In this document: positions 1 through 8,966 of the stretch, one piece after another
How the letters are laid out: every line of letters starts with the position of its first letter
Position numbering within the stretch: the stretch's first letter is position 1
Assembly: GCF_000758625.1 (NCBI RefSeq)
Contig: NZ_CP009283.1
Span: forward strand, 3,111,501 to 3,175,500
DNA length: 64,000 nucleotides
Source: Paenibacillus sp. FSL R7-0273
Lineage (GTDB): Bacteria > Bacillota > Bacilli > Paenibacillales > Paenibacillaceae
Direction of reading: 5' to 3'
The notes under the pieces: generated by a model
What the model was told of the DNA's origin: nothing
Database searches by the model: none
Seen by the model: only the letters and a program-made list of their open reading frames with translations
Made by a program: the position numbers and the translations under genes

Positions 1-182
1 GAGAACGGTTAGCGCTGATTATTTTCACTGTATTTATGACTGCGGGCATCGGCTGGAGCCGGATTTATCTGGGAGTGCATTATCCCAGTGATGTAATTGG
101 AGGATATGCGGCCAGCGGAGCCTGGCTGATGCTGTCTGTAGCCTGCTTTGAAGCATACCGCAATTCCCGGCGCGGAATATAG
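1..182 (+). CDS. PAP2-family phosphatase, C-terminal part (cut by window edge)
   Basis: The frame is open from the left edge to a TAG at 180-182. It encodes the last third of a type 2 phosphatidic acid phosphatase. The visible motif SRIYLGVHYPSDV is the third conserved block of the superfamily (SRxxxxxHxxxD), which carries the catalytic His and Asp. It is followed by a hydrophobic segment (GGYAASGAWLMLSVACF) and a short basic tail. Such membrane proteins hydrolyse lipid phosphates or undecaprenyl pyrophosphate at the membrane surface. The N-terminal half lies outside the window, so the substrate class cannot be judged. A convergent hairpin follows 15 bases after the stop. Confidence 0.85.
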   Translation, partial: ERLALIIFTVFMTAGIGWSRIYLGVHYPSDVIGGYAASGAWLMLSVACFEAYRNSRRGI

Positions 183-197
183 AGCTTGTATGAAATA

Positions 198-240
198 ATA
201 CGGACACCTGCAGCCTTTTTAAAGGCCGAGGTGTCCGTAT
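198..240. terminator. Bidirectional hairpin between convergent genes
   Basis: A perfect 12-base inverted repeat (ATACGGACACCT at 198-209 with its complement at 229-240) encloses a smaller GCCTTT/AAAGGC palindrome. It sits exactly between the PAP2 gene (plus) and the next gene (minus). No clear U-run follows on the plus strand. I infer a shared terminator. Confidence 0.65.
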
Positions 241-246
241 CCTGGC

Positions 247-747
247 TTACCGGTGGTCAGGAATATGCGGCTTGCCGGGCGTTTTGCCTGCATGCGCATC
301 CGCTGAAGCGGAGATGCTCAGCTTCAGCAGCGCCGGCAGACCGGCCTTCAGCTTCTTGACCTCATCTCTGGTAAGCTGTCCCTCCTTGAGGGATTTGTCC
401 AGTTTGAGGCTGGCGGCTTCACTCAGCTTTCCGATATATTCATCCTCACTCCAGCCCTTTTTTTCCTTGGCCAGACTGTAGAGGGTTTTGCCGCTGCGCA
501 GACTGTCCATCAGCTCCTTGCGGTCCATATCCAGAAGGGTTGCCGTTTCACTCAGGATGAAATGTCCGCCTGTACGAAATCCCTTGCCGTGATGCTGGCG
601 CGCCGGCTGTTTGGTCCCGGAAACGCTGCTGTCTGCTGATGGTGCAGGCGTGCTTCCTGTAATACTCCGGGCATTGGCGGCAACGGGAGCCAGACAGAGC
701 ATGACAGCAGCTGCAAATGCTGTGATTGTAACTATTTTCTTGCTCAA
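247..747 (-). CDS. Secreted protein of unknown function with helical repeat-like domain
   Basis: The 166-residue product starts with TTG, preceded at good spacing by AGAGGTGAT. Residues 1-26 form a classical signal peptide (KK, hydrophobic stretch, AxA-like cleavage near ANARS). A low-complexity Ser/Thr/Pro linker follows. Residues 60-140 form a helical module with the pattern TATLLDMDRKELMDSLRSGK, SLAKEKKGWSEDEYIGKL. This pattern is reminiscent of short secreted Bacillus domains such as YckD/DUF2680, in which a helix of the type 'LxxELxxxLxxGxSLxxIA' recurs; the match is by eye only. It is predicted to be exported. No catalytic motif is visible and I do not assign a function. Confidence 0.75.
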   Translation of the reverse strand: MSKKIVTITAFAAAVMLCLAPVAANARSITGSTPAPSADSSVSGTKQPARQHHGKGFRTGGHFILSETATLLDMDRKELMDSLRSGKTLYSLAKEKKGWSEDEYIGKLSEAASLKLDKSLKEGQLTRDEVKKLKAGLPALLKLSISASADAHAGKTPGKPHIPDHR

Positions 748-939
748 GATATCACCTCTTCATATGAAATGTTACTGCCTATACAGTATTACCGGTACGC
801 TGAATGCAGGATAAAAGCCGGCACAGGCCGCTCCAGAAATTCGCCGTGCTGCATCATGGGTAATTACATCTGTACCCTTATAGAGATTGGCTTAACATAA
901 AAAGGATATACATAACGGATATACAAAACTTTAGGAGGG

Positions 940-1977
940 ATGGATTTGGCTTTTGGCGCCCGCATATTAAAAACAGGCATGGCAGTTACATTGTCCCTTT
1001 ATTTGTCCGCACTGCTGCAGTTTTCTTCTCCTGTCGGTGCGGCGATAGCAGCAATCTTTGCCATGCAGCCGTCCATTTACCGTTCATGGCGGTATTTCCT
1101 GGACCAGATCCAGACCAGTACGATGGGAGCTGTCCTTGCGCTGCTCGGGGGGATGCTCCTGTCCAATGAGCCGATTGCAGTCGGGCTTGTGTGTATTCTG
1201 GTTATAATGATCAGTATGAAAATGAACCGGGCCGATACGATCGGCCTGACTCTGGTTACCGTTATCTCGGTGATGGAGGCGTCCGGACAGTGGGAGTTCG
1301 CGCTGACCCGCTTCCTGCTTACCCTGACCGGAATTGTCTCGGCCTTTATCATTAATATCAGCGTATTTCCGCCTAAGCCCCGCAAGCAGTACATCCAGCA
1401 GATTGAGAGTGTCTTTACCAGCCTCTCACTGCTGCTGCGGACGGCGGTATCCCACGAAATGAAGGAAAGCGTGTTCCGGGATGAAAAAAATGCGCTGGGC
1501 GGCTCAATCAAGGCGCTTGCCGATAAATATAGCCTGTTTGAGGAGGAGCAGAAGCAGCTGCGCAGGGCAAAATACAGCCAGACCCGGCAAATGGTCGTCT
1601 ATAAGAACCTGCTTCAGACGCTGCAAAAGGGCTTTGAGGTGCTGGAGGCGATCGACAGGCATTATTTCCAGGCAGAACGGACGGAGAGGACCGACGAGCT
1701 GTTTGACCGGCATCTGGAGCAGCTGATCAAATATCATGAATATATTCTGCTCAAGTTCGAAGACAAGCTGAAGCCTGGAGCCAACGACTCAGAGCCGCTC
1801 TCCGAGGATAATGACAGCTTTCTGGAGGCCGCCATTCAAGGCTACAATCCGGAAAAAGCCGGGCAGCTGCGCTTGTCAGTAGTAGCGGCCGCAATCTATG
1901 ATTATGGTTACCAGCTTGACCGGCTTGACCGGCTGGCTGACCAGATTAACCGGGCAAAAGATGATGAGAAGGAATAG
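940..1977 (+). CDS. Aromatic acid exporter (ArAE_1/FUSC-like) family membrane protein
   Basis: The 345-residue protein has about six hydrophobic segments in residues 5-150, among them a stretch containing VGAAIAAIFAMQPSIYRSW. A cytoplasmic, charged, coiled-coil-rich C-terminal half follows (residues 160-345). This two-part layout and the N-terminal GARILKTGMAV block are typical of the aromatic acid exporter family 1 proteins of Bacilli (YgaE/DUF939-like), presumed efflux proteins of unknown substrate. The ribosome binding site AGGAGGG at 933-939 touches the ATG at 940. The in-frame TTG at 946 has the more usual spacing and may be the true start. It lies alone between a 190-base leader and helD. 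Confidence 0.8.
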   Translation: MDLAFGARILKTGMAVTLSLYLSALLQFSSPVGAAIAAIFAMQPSIYRSWRYFLDQIQTSTMGAVLALLGGMLLSNEPIAVGLVCILVIMISMKMNRADTIGLTLVTVISVMEASGQWEFALTRFLLTLTGIVSAFIINISVFPPKPRKQYIQQIESVFTSLSLLLRTAVSHEMKESVFRDEKNALGGSIKALADKYSLFEEEQKQLRRAKYSQTRQMVVYKNLLQTLQKGFEVLEAIDRHYFQAERTERTDELFDRHLEQLIKYHEYILLKFEDKLKPGANDSEPLSEDNDSFLEAAIQGYNPEKAGQLRLSVVAAAIYDYGYQLDRLDRLADQINRAKDDEKE

Positions 1978-2025
1978 GACAGAGACAGAATTGAAGGGCA
2001 GCCTTTTAAAAGGGGATGAAATATA

Positions 2026-4359
2026 GTGGAAAAGCAAGATCATGAATGGCAAGAGGAACAGAAAAGGGTAACGGGGATAACCAGACTGCTTACCGCCCAT
2101 ATCCGGCGGCTGTCTGAGGAGCTGGGCCTGCACCGTACCGATGTTGTCGATATGCGCAAGGAATTCTGGGAAGAGGTTACAGTTAACTTTAGCAGCCCGG
2201 ACGATCTGGGGGAGACTTCTACCAGCCTCAGACAGCAGGCTCAAATCCTGAATGAACGCGAGCGCCATCATCTGCAGTCAAGCAAAGCGCTTAAAAAATA
2301 CAGAAAGCTAGTGAGTTCACCTTATTTCGGCCGGATTGATTTCTCGGAGCAGCCGGGTGGTGAGGCAGAGAAGATCTATCTGGGGATCGGCTCACTGATG
2401 GAGGATGACGGCACTTTCCTGATTTACGACTGGCGTGCTCCCATTTCCAGCCTGTACTACGATGGTGCGCCGGGACCGGCCGCTTACGAAACCCCCGGAG
2501 GCCTGGTTAGCGGAACGATGGAGCTTAAGCGCCAGTTCGTGATCGATAGCGGTATGATTGAGGTGATGTTTGATACCGGAATGACAATCGGTGATGAGCT
2601 GCTGCAGCAGGTGCTCAGCCATAGTGCAGATGACCGGATGAAAAGCATTGTGGCGACGATCCAGAAGGAGCAGAATGCGGTAATCCGCAATGACCGCAGC
2701 CGTATGCTTGTGGTCCAGGGCGCAGCGGGCAGCGGTAAAACCTCTGCGGCACTTCAGCGAGTAGCCTATCTGCTCTATAAATACCGCCAGGTGCTGCATG
2801 CCGACCAGATGCTGCTGTTCTCGCCGAACCCGCTGTTCAACAGCTATGTTTCAACGGTACTGCCTGAGCTCGGCGAAGAAAATATGCAGCAGACCACCTT
2901 CCAGATGTACCTTGAGCACAGACTCGGCCAGGAATTCCAGCTGGAGGATGTGTTCAGCCAGACAGAAAGCCTGCTGGCTGCGCCGGATCATCCTGCAGCA
3001 GCTGTACGCCGTGAAGGAATCGGCTATAAATCGTCTGTTGCCTTTCTGGATGCCATCCGGCGGTATGTCAATCTGCTTGAGCATGAGGGCATGCTGTTCA
3101 AGCCGCTCATGTTCCAGGGAAAAGCCATCGTCAGCAAGGATGAGATGCAGCGGCAGTTCTATTCCTACGATCCGGCTATCAAGCTTGCGAACCGGATTGA
3201 CCTGATGACCGGCTGGCTGCTGAAGCAAATTGCTGCCTTCAGTGTGGAGGAACGCGGCGCTTCATGGGTGGAAGAACAGATGGAGCTGCTTGACACGAGT
3301 GATTATCAGCGTGCATATCAGATGACCCGGCGTAAGGGCGGGGGGCACAATGAGAGCTTCGATGATTTTGATACGGAGAAAAGCATGCTGGCACGCTACA
3401 TTGTCAGCCAGAAGCTGAAGCCGCTGCGCGGCTGGACCAAACGCGGCCGGTTTGTCGACGTCAAAGGCCTGTACAGCCGGCTGTTTTCGGACCGTGGCCT
3501 GATGAAGGACATGAATGCAGGTGCAGGCTTACCGGACAGCTGGACGCAGATTTGCCGGCTTACACTGGATTCCATTGCCTCAGGGGAGCTGGCCTATGAA
3601 GATGCCACGCCGTTCCTCTATTTGAAGGAGCTGAGCCAGGGCTTCCGGACAAACACGCTGATCCGTCATGTCATTGTGGACGAGGTTCAGGACTACTCGC
3701 CGTTCCAGCTGGAATTTATGCGCCGCCTGTTTCCGCGGGCCAAAATGACTGTGCTCGGCGACCTCAATCAGGCCATCTATGCCCAGGGTGAGGTGCTGGG
3801 TGATCTGTCCAGCCTGGTCAGTGTCTATGGCGAGGAGAACACAGAGGTGATCTCTCTGACCAGAAGCTACCGCTCGACTTACGAAATTGTGGAATTCACC
3901 CGGGCCATGATTCCCGGCGGAGAGCGGATCATTCCCTTTAACCGCCGAGGGGAGGCACCATCGCTGACGGTAGTTCACAGTGAATCCGAGCTGCTCACCG
4001 CAGTTGAGCAGGATGTGCTGAGTCTGCATGCAGCAGGCTATCATTATGTGGCGGTTATCTGCAAAACCGCCGGCGAGAGCGCCGAGGTGCACGCTAAGCT
4101 GCAAAGCAGCCTTCCGGTGCGGCTGGTAACGAAGGAAACCCCGAATTTCCAGAAAGGGACGCTGGTGCTGCCTGCTTATCTGGCTAAAGGGGTAGAATTC
4201 GATGCCGTGATTATCTATGACGGCTCTGACCAGAAATACGGCAGGGAAAATGAACGCAAGCTGTTCTATACAGCCTGCACGAGAGCGATGCACCTGCTGC
4301 ATATTTACAGCCTGGGCAAGCCCAGCACGTTTTTGCCAAGTCCTGAGGGGCAGCAATAA
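2026..4359 (+). CDS. helD: RNA polymerase recycling motor HelD
   Basis: The 777-residue superfamily 1 ATPase starts with GTG after AGGGGATGA. Its length equals that of B. subtilis HelD (about 774). The N-terminal 200 residues are a charged, coiled-coil arm; the Walker A motif VVQGAAGSGKTSAALQ lies near residue 230. Motif II appears as VIVDEVQDYSPFQ, and motif III/IV elements as LGDLNQAIY and LTRSYRST. The C-terminal helicase motifs include KGVEFDAVIIYD and FYTACTRAM. HelD uses ATP to open stalled RNA polymerase and release nucleic acids, thereby recycling the enzyme. Two in-frame insertions relative to UvrD-type helicases fit HelD rather than a DNA helicase. It appears monocistronic, followed by a strong terminator. 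Confidence 0.93.
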   Translation: MEKQDHEWQEEQKRVTGITRLLTAHIRRLSEELGLHRTDVVDMRKEFWEEVTVNFSSPDDLGETSTSLRQQAQILNERERHHLQSSKALKKYRKLVSSPYFGRIDFSEQPGGEAEKIYLGIGSLMEDDGTFLIYDWRAPISSLYYDGAPGPAAYETPGGLVSGTMELKRQFVIDSGMIEVMFDTGMTIGDELLQQVLSHSADDRMKSIVATIQKEQNAVIRNDRSRMLVVQGAAGSGKTSAALQRVAYLLYKYRQVLHADQMLLFSPNPLFNSYVSTVLPELGEENMQQTTFQMYLEHRLGQEFQLEDVFSQTESLLAAPDHPAAAVRREGIGYKSSVAFLDAIRRYVNLLEHEGMLFKPLMFQGKAIVSKDEMQRQFYSYDPAIKLANRIDLMTGWLLKQIAAFSVEERGASWVEEQMELLDTSDYQRAYQMTRRKGGGHNESFDDFDTEKSMLARYIVSQKLKPLRGWTKRGRFVDVKGLYSRLFSDRGLMKDMNAGAGLPDSWTQICRLTLDSIASGELAYEDATPFLYLKELSQGFRTNTLIRHVIVDEVQDYSPFQLEFMRRLFPRAKMTVLGDLNQAIYAQGEVLGDLSSLVSVYGEENTEVISLTRSYRSTYEIVEFTRAMIPGGERIIPFNRRGEAPSLTVVHSESELLTAVEQDVLSLHAAGYHYVAVICKTAGESAEVHAKLQSSLPVRLVTKETPNFQKGTLVLPAYLAKGVEFDAVIIYDGSDQKYGRENERKLFYTACTRAMHLLHIYSLGKPSTFLPSPEGQQ

Positions 4360-4413
4360 TTAAGACCTGATTCTGGGGTTGAGCTCCGTTGTATCAGTAG
4401 AGTGTGAGTGTAC

Positions 4414-4456
4414 GGCCCAAGTCATCTTTTTCCAAAAGAGGCTTGGGTCTTTTTTA
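4414..4456 (+). terminator. Rho-independent terminator of helD
   Basis: Stem GGCCCAAG (4414-4421) pairs with CTTGGGTC (4442-4449, one G-T pair) and is followed at once by a run of seven T. It lies inside the longest possible frame of the downstream MFS gene, which argues that this gene starts later, at 4526. Confidence 0.85.
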
Positions 4457-4525
4457 TATGAATACATCAGCACGCAACCAACCACACTAATCAGGATTGT
4501 CAACGACAGCAAAGGTGGTCAATCC

Positions 4526-5794
4526 ATGAAGGACAAAAAATGGGATCTTGCGGCGCTGGCCTCCATCCCCCTGATTATGACATTAGGCAATTCCATGCTC
4601 ATTCCGGTGCTGCCGCAAATATCACGTGAGCTGCATATCAGTTCTTTTCAGGTAAGTCTGCTGATCACGCTTTACGGCCTGATGGCGATTCTGATGATTC
4701 CGGTTGCGGGCTATCTTTCTGACCGGTTCGGGCGCAAGAAAATTATTATGCCGAGCCTGATCATTGCTGCTGCAGGCGGAGCGGTATGTATCGCTGCTGC
4801 CTGGCTTACAAAGGGGATTACCGCCTACTGGATTATTCTGGGAGGACGTGTGCTGCAGGGAATCGGTGCGGCAGGGGCTTTTCCCATTGTACTGCCGTTT
4901 GTAGGGGATTTGTTCAAGGATGAAAAGCAGGTGAGCAAAGGTCTCGGCCTGATTGAAACCTCCAATACCTTCGGCAAGGTGCTCAGCCCGATCCTCGGTG
5001 CCTATCTGGGGCTGCTGCTGTGGTATGCACCGTTTATTTCCATTCCGGTTTTATGTATTATTTCTTTTTTGCTTGTACTGTTTCTGGTTAAAGAGCCGGA
5101 GCGGGAGAGGGATACGCAGGGCCTTAAGGATTTTATGTCAGGCATTGTTGCAATCCTGCGGGAACACGGCCGCTGGCTTTATGCTATTTTTGCCATCGGC
5201 GGGATTTGCATGTTCGTAACTTTTGGCGTGCTTTTTTATTTATCGGAAACGCTTGAGGGCAAATATAACATCCATGGGGTTATGAAAGGTCTTGTGCTGG
5301 CTATTCCGCTAGCCCTTTTGTGTCTTGCCTCTTACGGAAGCGGTAAAATTATCGGCCAGAATAAGCCGCGGATGAAATGGATCGGCTGCGGGGGAATGTT
5401 CCTGGTGACTGCGGCTATGGTTATTACAGCCTTCGGCTCAGGGATTTACTGGCTGGTAGGGCTGCTGAGTGCAGGGGGAATCGGTATCGGCATAGCACTG
5501 CCTTGTATGGATGCGCTGATTACAGAAGGAATTGACCAGAAAAACCGCGGTACCATCACCTCCCTGTACAGCAGCATGCGGTTCATCGGTGTGGCTCTGG
5601 GGCCGCCGGTCGTTTCGCTGCTGATGTCAAGGGGGCCATGGCTGCTGTTTGGCACAATGGCGGCTGTCAGTGCGGCAGGCGGAGTGCTTATACTGCTCGC
5701 TGTAAAGCCGGGTGAAAAGAAAAAGGGCGGCAGCGGACAGAGTGAGAAAAAACAATTTAAGCTGCCGCGCAGCATGCCGCAAAGGGCACGTTAA
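4526..5794 (+). CDS. MFS transporter, drug:H+ antiporter type
   Basis: I place the start at ATG 4526, eight bases after AAAGGTGG. An in-frame extension to 4379 exists but contains the helD terminator. The 422-residue product has about twelve hydrophobic segments. The MFS signature LSDRFGRKK follows the second segment, and a motif-C-like stretch (GGRVLQGIGAAGAFPIVLP) appears in the middle of the first half. A basic, Lys/Ser-rich tail ends the protein. The family exports small hydrophobic compounds using the proton gradient, as Bmr/Blt do in Bacillus. The substrate cannot be inferred. It is followed by only 27 bases before the convergent next gene. Confidence 0.85.
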   Translation: MKDKKWDLAALASIPLIMTLGNSMLIPVLPQISRELHISSFQVSLLITLYGLMAILMIPVAGYLSDRFGRKKIIMPSLIIAAAGGAVCIAAAWLTKGITAYWIILGGRVLQGIGAAGAFPIVLPFVGDLFKDEKQVSKGLGLIETSNTFGKVLSPILGAYLGLLLWYAPFISIPVLCIISFLLVLFLVKEPERERDTQGLKDFMSGIVAILREHGRWLYAIFAIGGICMFVTFGVLFYLSETLEGKYNIHGVMKGLVLAIPLALLCLASYGSGKIIGQNKPRMKWIGCGGMFLVTAAMVITAFGSGIYWLVGLLSAGGIGIGIALPCMDALITEGIDQKNRGTITSLYSSMRFIGVALGPPVVSLLMSRGPWLLFGTMAAVSAAGGVLILLAVKPGEKKKGGSGQSEKKQFKLPRSMPQRAR

Positions 5795-5821
5795 CATACG
5801 AGCACTGAAGTAAATGGGCCT

Positions 5822-7027
5822 TTAATGACCTGTCTTGGACGTGCTGCTGGCTCTCTTGCGGCGGTGCTGAACAATAAATATGGCTGTGTACAGGACAACC
5901 AGAAGCAAGGGTGCCAAAGCAGAGTAGCGGTACATTACCGCATACGAGTTGTATAGGGCCACTGAGCCGAGAATCATCGTCCCGATGGCGACTCCGAAAT
6001 CAAGGGAGTTCAGGAACATCCCGTTAGCCATCCCGCGCTGCCGCGGATCAACAGACTGGATCATCCACGTCTGCAGCGCAGGCTGCATGGAGCCGAACCC
6101 GATGCCATAGCAGATTGCTGCGGGGAACAGTGCAGCGGTTGATGAAGCGAAGGAGAGCAGCAGCAGTCCTCCGATAATGAACAGGCTGCCGGGAATCAGC
6201 AGGGCCGGGGGACCGAAGCGGTCATAAATCTTTCCCGATAACGGGCGGATAATGACAATGGCCACGGCATTGAACAGGAAGAAGTAGGCGATGTGCTCCA
6301 GATGCTTCTCCTGTCCGTATAACGCGAGGAAGCCAAGCAGTCCGCCGTAAGAAATGGACAGCAGCAGATTAAGCAGGCTGGGAATGAGCAGCTTGCGCAG
6401 CGCGTTGCCTTCAGGGCCAGGTATAGCCTCCATTGCAGGCTCAATGTGATTGGCCGGCAGTCTCTTGGTTAGCCTGTAGCCCAGAGGAAGAATGATGATG
6501 AATGCCGCTCCGGTAGCCAGCAGAAGGTAGCCGAAGCCGGGACCCTGCAGCAGGCTAAGTCCAATTAGCGGGCCTGCGGACATGGCCAGACTGGTGGACA
6601 AGCCGAAATAGCCCATGCCCTCACCCATCCGGCGGATGGGAATGACATCAGATGCAAGGGTAGGAAAGGCTGTACTGGCCATACCGAAGCCGATACCGAA
6701 CAGCATGCGCATCAATAGCAGGAGGGTGATGGTGCCGGACCAGTAATAACCGGCCACAGCAGCAAGGCAAACTGCGACGCCGAGGAAGATCAGCAGATTG
6801 CGCCCGCCCTTTTCCATTGCTTTGGCGGCAAACAGCCGGGAGGCGATTGCGCTTAAAGCAAACAGGCTGGTAACCAGGCTGATTTGTAAGGAGGAGGCAG
6901 CAAGACTGCCTTGGGCATAGACCGGCAGGGTTGATAACGTCATCTGCAGTCCGGTAAACAGCAGCAGATTGCATAGGGTAAGGGTAACAAATGATTTGGT
7001 CCATAAGCGTTCGAGAGGTTTATCCAA
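5822..7027 (-). CDS. MFS transporter paired with a MarR regulator (YwoG-like)
   Basis: The 401-residue protein has twelve predicted membrane segments. It starts with TTG two bases after the MarR stop, nine bases after AGGAG. N-terminal motif: SLFALSAIASRLFAAKAMEKGG (a variant of the inter-helix 2/3 MFS loop). In the second half, SGKIYDRFGPPA is the mirrored copy of that loop. Order and spacing (marR, then the exporter) match B. subtilis ywoH-ywoG, which I recall as the same arrangement. I infer an efflux pump whose expression is controlled by the upstream MarR protein through the operator overlapping the promoter. Confidence 0.82.
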   Translation of the reverse strand: MDKPLERLWTKSFVTLTLCNLLLFTGLQMTLSTLPVYAQGSLAASSLQISLVTSLFALSAIASRLFAAKAMEKGGRNLLIFLGVAVCLAAVAGYYWSGTITLLLLMRMLFGIGFGMASTAFPTLASDVIPIRRMGEGMGYFGLSTSLAMSAGPLIGLSLLQGPGFGYLLLATGAAFIIILPLGYRLTKRLPANHIEPAMEAIPGPEGNALRKLLIPSLLNLLLSISYGGLLGFLALYGQEKHLEHIAYFFLFNAVAIVIIRPLSGKIYDRFGPPALLIPGSLFIIGGLLLLSFASSTAALFPAAICYGIGFGSMQPALQTWMIQSVDPRQRGMANGMFLNSLDFGVAIGTMILGSVALYNSYAVMYRYSALAPLLLVVLYTAIFIVQHRRKRASSTSKTGH

Positions 7028-7029
7028 TA

Positions 7030-7482
7030 TTAAGACTCCTGTTCCTGGTGTGTATTTGCTGTGTTGTGATAGATATGCTCCAGCATGCCGCGGAGCTCCT
7101 CAAGCTCACCGTCCGACAGTCCGGTCACGGCTGTGCTGATGACCTGCCGTTCAAGGGCAACCGTATCCTCAATCAGCTGCTTGCCCTGCTCGGTAGGATA
7201 CAGCAGGAAAGCGCGGCGGTCACTCTGGTTCAGCGATTTGGTAATAAAGCCTTTTTTGAGCAGCAGCTCTACAATTCTTGCGGTTGTCGGCTGGTCTTTG
7301 GCTGCTGCAGCCGCAACCTCCTTCTGGTTGATCCCGCTGCGGTCCACAATCATTAGCAGAACAGACCATTGCTCTGGAGTAATATCATAAGGCTTGAGGG
7401 CACGGGCAAAGGCGGTTGAGATTCTCCGGTAGGTGGAGCCGAGCAGGAAGCCCAGAAATTGCCGGGGGGATGAACCGGACAT
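7030..7482 (-). CDS. MarR-family transcriptional regulator of the adjacent MFS pump
   Basis: The 150-residue protein has the winged-helix core of the MarR family: TPEQWSVLLMI, NQKEVAAAAAKDQPTTARIV (recognition helix) and the wing SLNQSDRRAFLLYPTEQG with the conserved DxRxxxxxLT-like block. I choose ATG 7482, seven bases after AAAGGGAG. A TTG 18 bases further upstream is in frame, but it overlaps the ribosome binding site. MarR dimers bind palindromes and are released by phenolic or other small ligands. A near-perfect palindrome sits on the promoter of this gene (7508-7534), so autorepression of the marR-MFS operon is likely. Confidence 0.88.
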   Translation of the reverse strand: MSGSSPRQFLGFLLGSTYRRISTAFARALKPYDITPEQWSVLLMIVDRSGINQKEVAAAAAKDQPTTARIVELLLKKGFITKSLNQSDRRAFLLYPTEQGKQLIEDTVALERQVISTAVTGLSDGELEELRGMLEHIYHNTANTHQEQES

Positions 7483-7507
7483 AGAAATTCTCCCTTTCAA
7501 TAAATAG

Positions 7508-7547
7508 TTGTTATGACAATTATAATCATGACAAGTAATGAAGTCAA
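7508..7547 (-). promoter_or_regulatory. SigmaA-type promoter with overlapping MarR operator
   Basis: Read on the minus strand: -35 TTGACT (7547-7542), a 17-base spacer, and a consensus -10 TATAAT (7524-7519). The inverted repeat TTGTTATGA/TCATGACAA (7508-7516 and 7526-7534, one mismatch) covers the -10 box. This is the expected geometry for repression by the MarR protein encoded just downstream. Confidence 0.75.
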
Positions 7548-7564
7548 TAACCGGAGAACGCAGT

Positions 7565-7595
7565 AAAAAAGCACCCCCCTTTAAAGGGAGGTGCT
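7565..7595 (-). terminator. Terminator of the transaldolase-like gene
   Basis: Stem AGCACC...CCCTTT/AAAGGG...GGTGCT (7570-7595), followed on the minus strand by six T. It lies 20 bases after the stop of the gene at 7616-8269. Confidence 0.85.
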
Positions 7596-7615
7596 GTGTT
7601 TATGAGCAGAATCCG

Positions 7616-8269
7616 TTATTTTGCTTCCTGCGGAACGGTCTCCCAGTCTTTAAGAAAACGCTCAATTCCGTTGTCGGTCAGCGGATGCTTCCACAGTGAC
7701 GGGAGCAGGGAGCCCGGAATAGTTGCAATATGCGCACCGGCAATCGCCGCTTCTTCAACATGCGCGATGTTGCGGATGCTCGCGGCAATGATCTCAGAGG
7801 TCAGACCGTAATTGGTCAGGATCGTCTTAAGATCCTTAATCAGCTTCATGCCGTCCACACCGATATCATCGAGGCGGCCTACGAAAGGACTGATATAAGT
7901 AGCGCCGGCTTTGGCGGCCATCAGGCCTTGTGCCGCGGAGAATATAAGGGTTACGTTTGTTTTGATGCCGCGCTTGGTCAGCTCGTAGCAGGCAGCAAGC
8001 CCGTCTTCGGTCATCGGAAGCTTAATAACGACATTCGGCGCCCATTCCGCAATTTCCAGTGCCTCGCTCAGCATTTCTTCGGTTGTCAGGCCGATTACCT
8101 CAGCGCTTACAGGTCCGGGTACAATCTCAACAATTTCTTTGATAACCTCTTTGAACAGTCTGCCTTCCTTGGCAATAAGCGACGGGTTGGTCGTCACGCC
8201 ATCCACTAATCCGAGTCTGGTAATCCGTTTGATTTCTTCAATATTTCCGGTATCCAAGAAAAATTTCAT
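7616..8269 (-). CDS. fsa: Transaldolase / fructose-6-phosphate aldolase-like protein
   Basis: The 217-residue size is that of the short transaldolase subfamily (TalC/FSA, about 215 residues), not of the 315-residue TalB type. The (beta/alpha)8 barrel motifs are intact: [41 protein letters not shown] with the Schiff-base Lys, [14 protein letters not shown], and [10 protein letters not shown]. It transfers dihydroxyacetone units between sugar phosphates (pentose phosphate pathway) or cleaves fructose 6-phosphate; sequence alone does not separate the two. The start is ATG 8269, which follows AAGGAGGA. A longer frame upstream lacks a ribosome binding site. RpiA, another pentose-phosphate enzyme, lies 2 kb away, but in a separate unit. 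Confidence 0.9.
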   Translation of the reverse strand: MKFFLDTGNIEEIKRITRLGLVDGVTTNPSLIAKEGRLFKEVIKEIVEIVPGPVSAEVIGLTTEEMLSEALEIAEWAPNVVIKLPMTEDGLAACYELTKRGIKTNVTLIFSAAQGLMAAKAGATYISPFVGRLDDIGVDGMKLIKDLKTILTNYGLTSEIIAASIRNIAHVEEAAIAGAHIATIPGSLLPSLWKHPLTDNGIERFLKDWETVPQEAK

Positions 8270-8498
8270 TGAAGCTATTCCTCCTTGATATCTTATGAAT
8301 TGACAAACAGCATGTACAACCTCATTATGTATCATGCTGCCGGAAGATTCAACTGTTAATATGAATATTTCAAATTAACTTTTTTGAAAAGCGGCGAAAT
8401 TCGCGAATTCCCCCCCTTAGGGCCATTCCCGGCATGAACCTCCCGTGATAATATAGTAACGTTGTTGTTTAAAAGAACACGAATGGCAGGTGAGCATG

Positions 8499-8966
8499 AT
8501 GATCTCGGCTATTGCCGGCGCCGTCCTGTTCCTGTTGCTTGCCGCCGGGCTGATTGCCTTACAGAACAGCAGGCTGATCAAACAGCAGGAGGCTGAGAGT
8601 GCTGCGGCCCCGACCGGAAAACTAATGTATTCTGTATTTCTTGAGCAGTTCCAAGAGGATGAGGAAAGGCCGGAGGCTGTGCCTTTGTTTCAGTATACTG
8701 TACTCTCAAGCCCCGGGGAGCAGCTTAACAAGGGAGAAAGCGGAACGACCAGTGCTCTTTGCCGTGTGCCGGCCGGAACCGGAGAAATGACCTTAGACGA
8801 TGCGATGCAATGGATGGTTACCCGGATCCGCGGCGCGTCCATCCAGGGCGTGCTGTCCGGCTATGCTTCTTTCCCCGGAAAGGCAGCCCGTAAGGGTGAA
8901 AAAGAGCTGATTAAGAATCTGGAAGCCACGGCGAAGGAGGAAGCCGGTTATGCAAATCCGCATTAA
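8499..8966 (+). CDS. Membrane-anchored protein of unknown function
   Basis: About 155 residues; starts are possible at GTG 8490, ATG 8496 or ATG 8499, and only the last has reasonable spacing to AGGTGA. Residues 1-22 (ISAIAGAVLFLLLAAGLIAL) form one membrane helix. The remaining 130 residues are soluble, charged and without Cys. The pattern LDDAMQWMVTRIRGASIQGV suggests an amphipathic helix. I recognise no family. Its 3' end overlaps the start of the macrodomain gene by 17 bases, so the two are translationally coupled and probably share a function or at least expression. Confidence 0.65.
   Translation: MISAIAGAVLFLLLAAGLIALQNSRLIKQQEAESAAAPTGKLMYSVFLEQFQEDEERPEAVPLFQYTVLSSPGEQLNKGESGTTSALCRVPAGTGEMTLDDAMQWMVTRIRGASIQGVLSGYASFPGKAARKGEKELIKNLEATAKEEAGYANPH

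Noticed and set aside
3580..4356. 258-codon frame antisense to helD
   Set aside because: It mirrors conserved helicase motifs on the other strand and has no motif of its own.
4379..4525. N-terminal extension of the MFS gene
   Set aside because: It covers the helD terminator and lacks a ribosome binding site; the start at 4526 has one.
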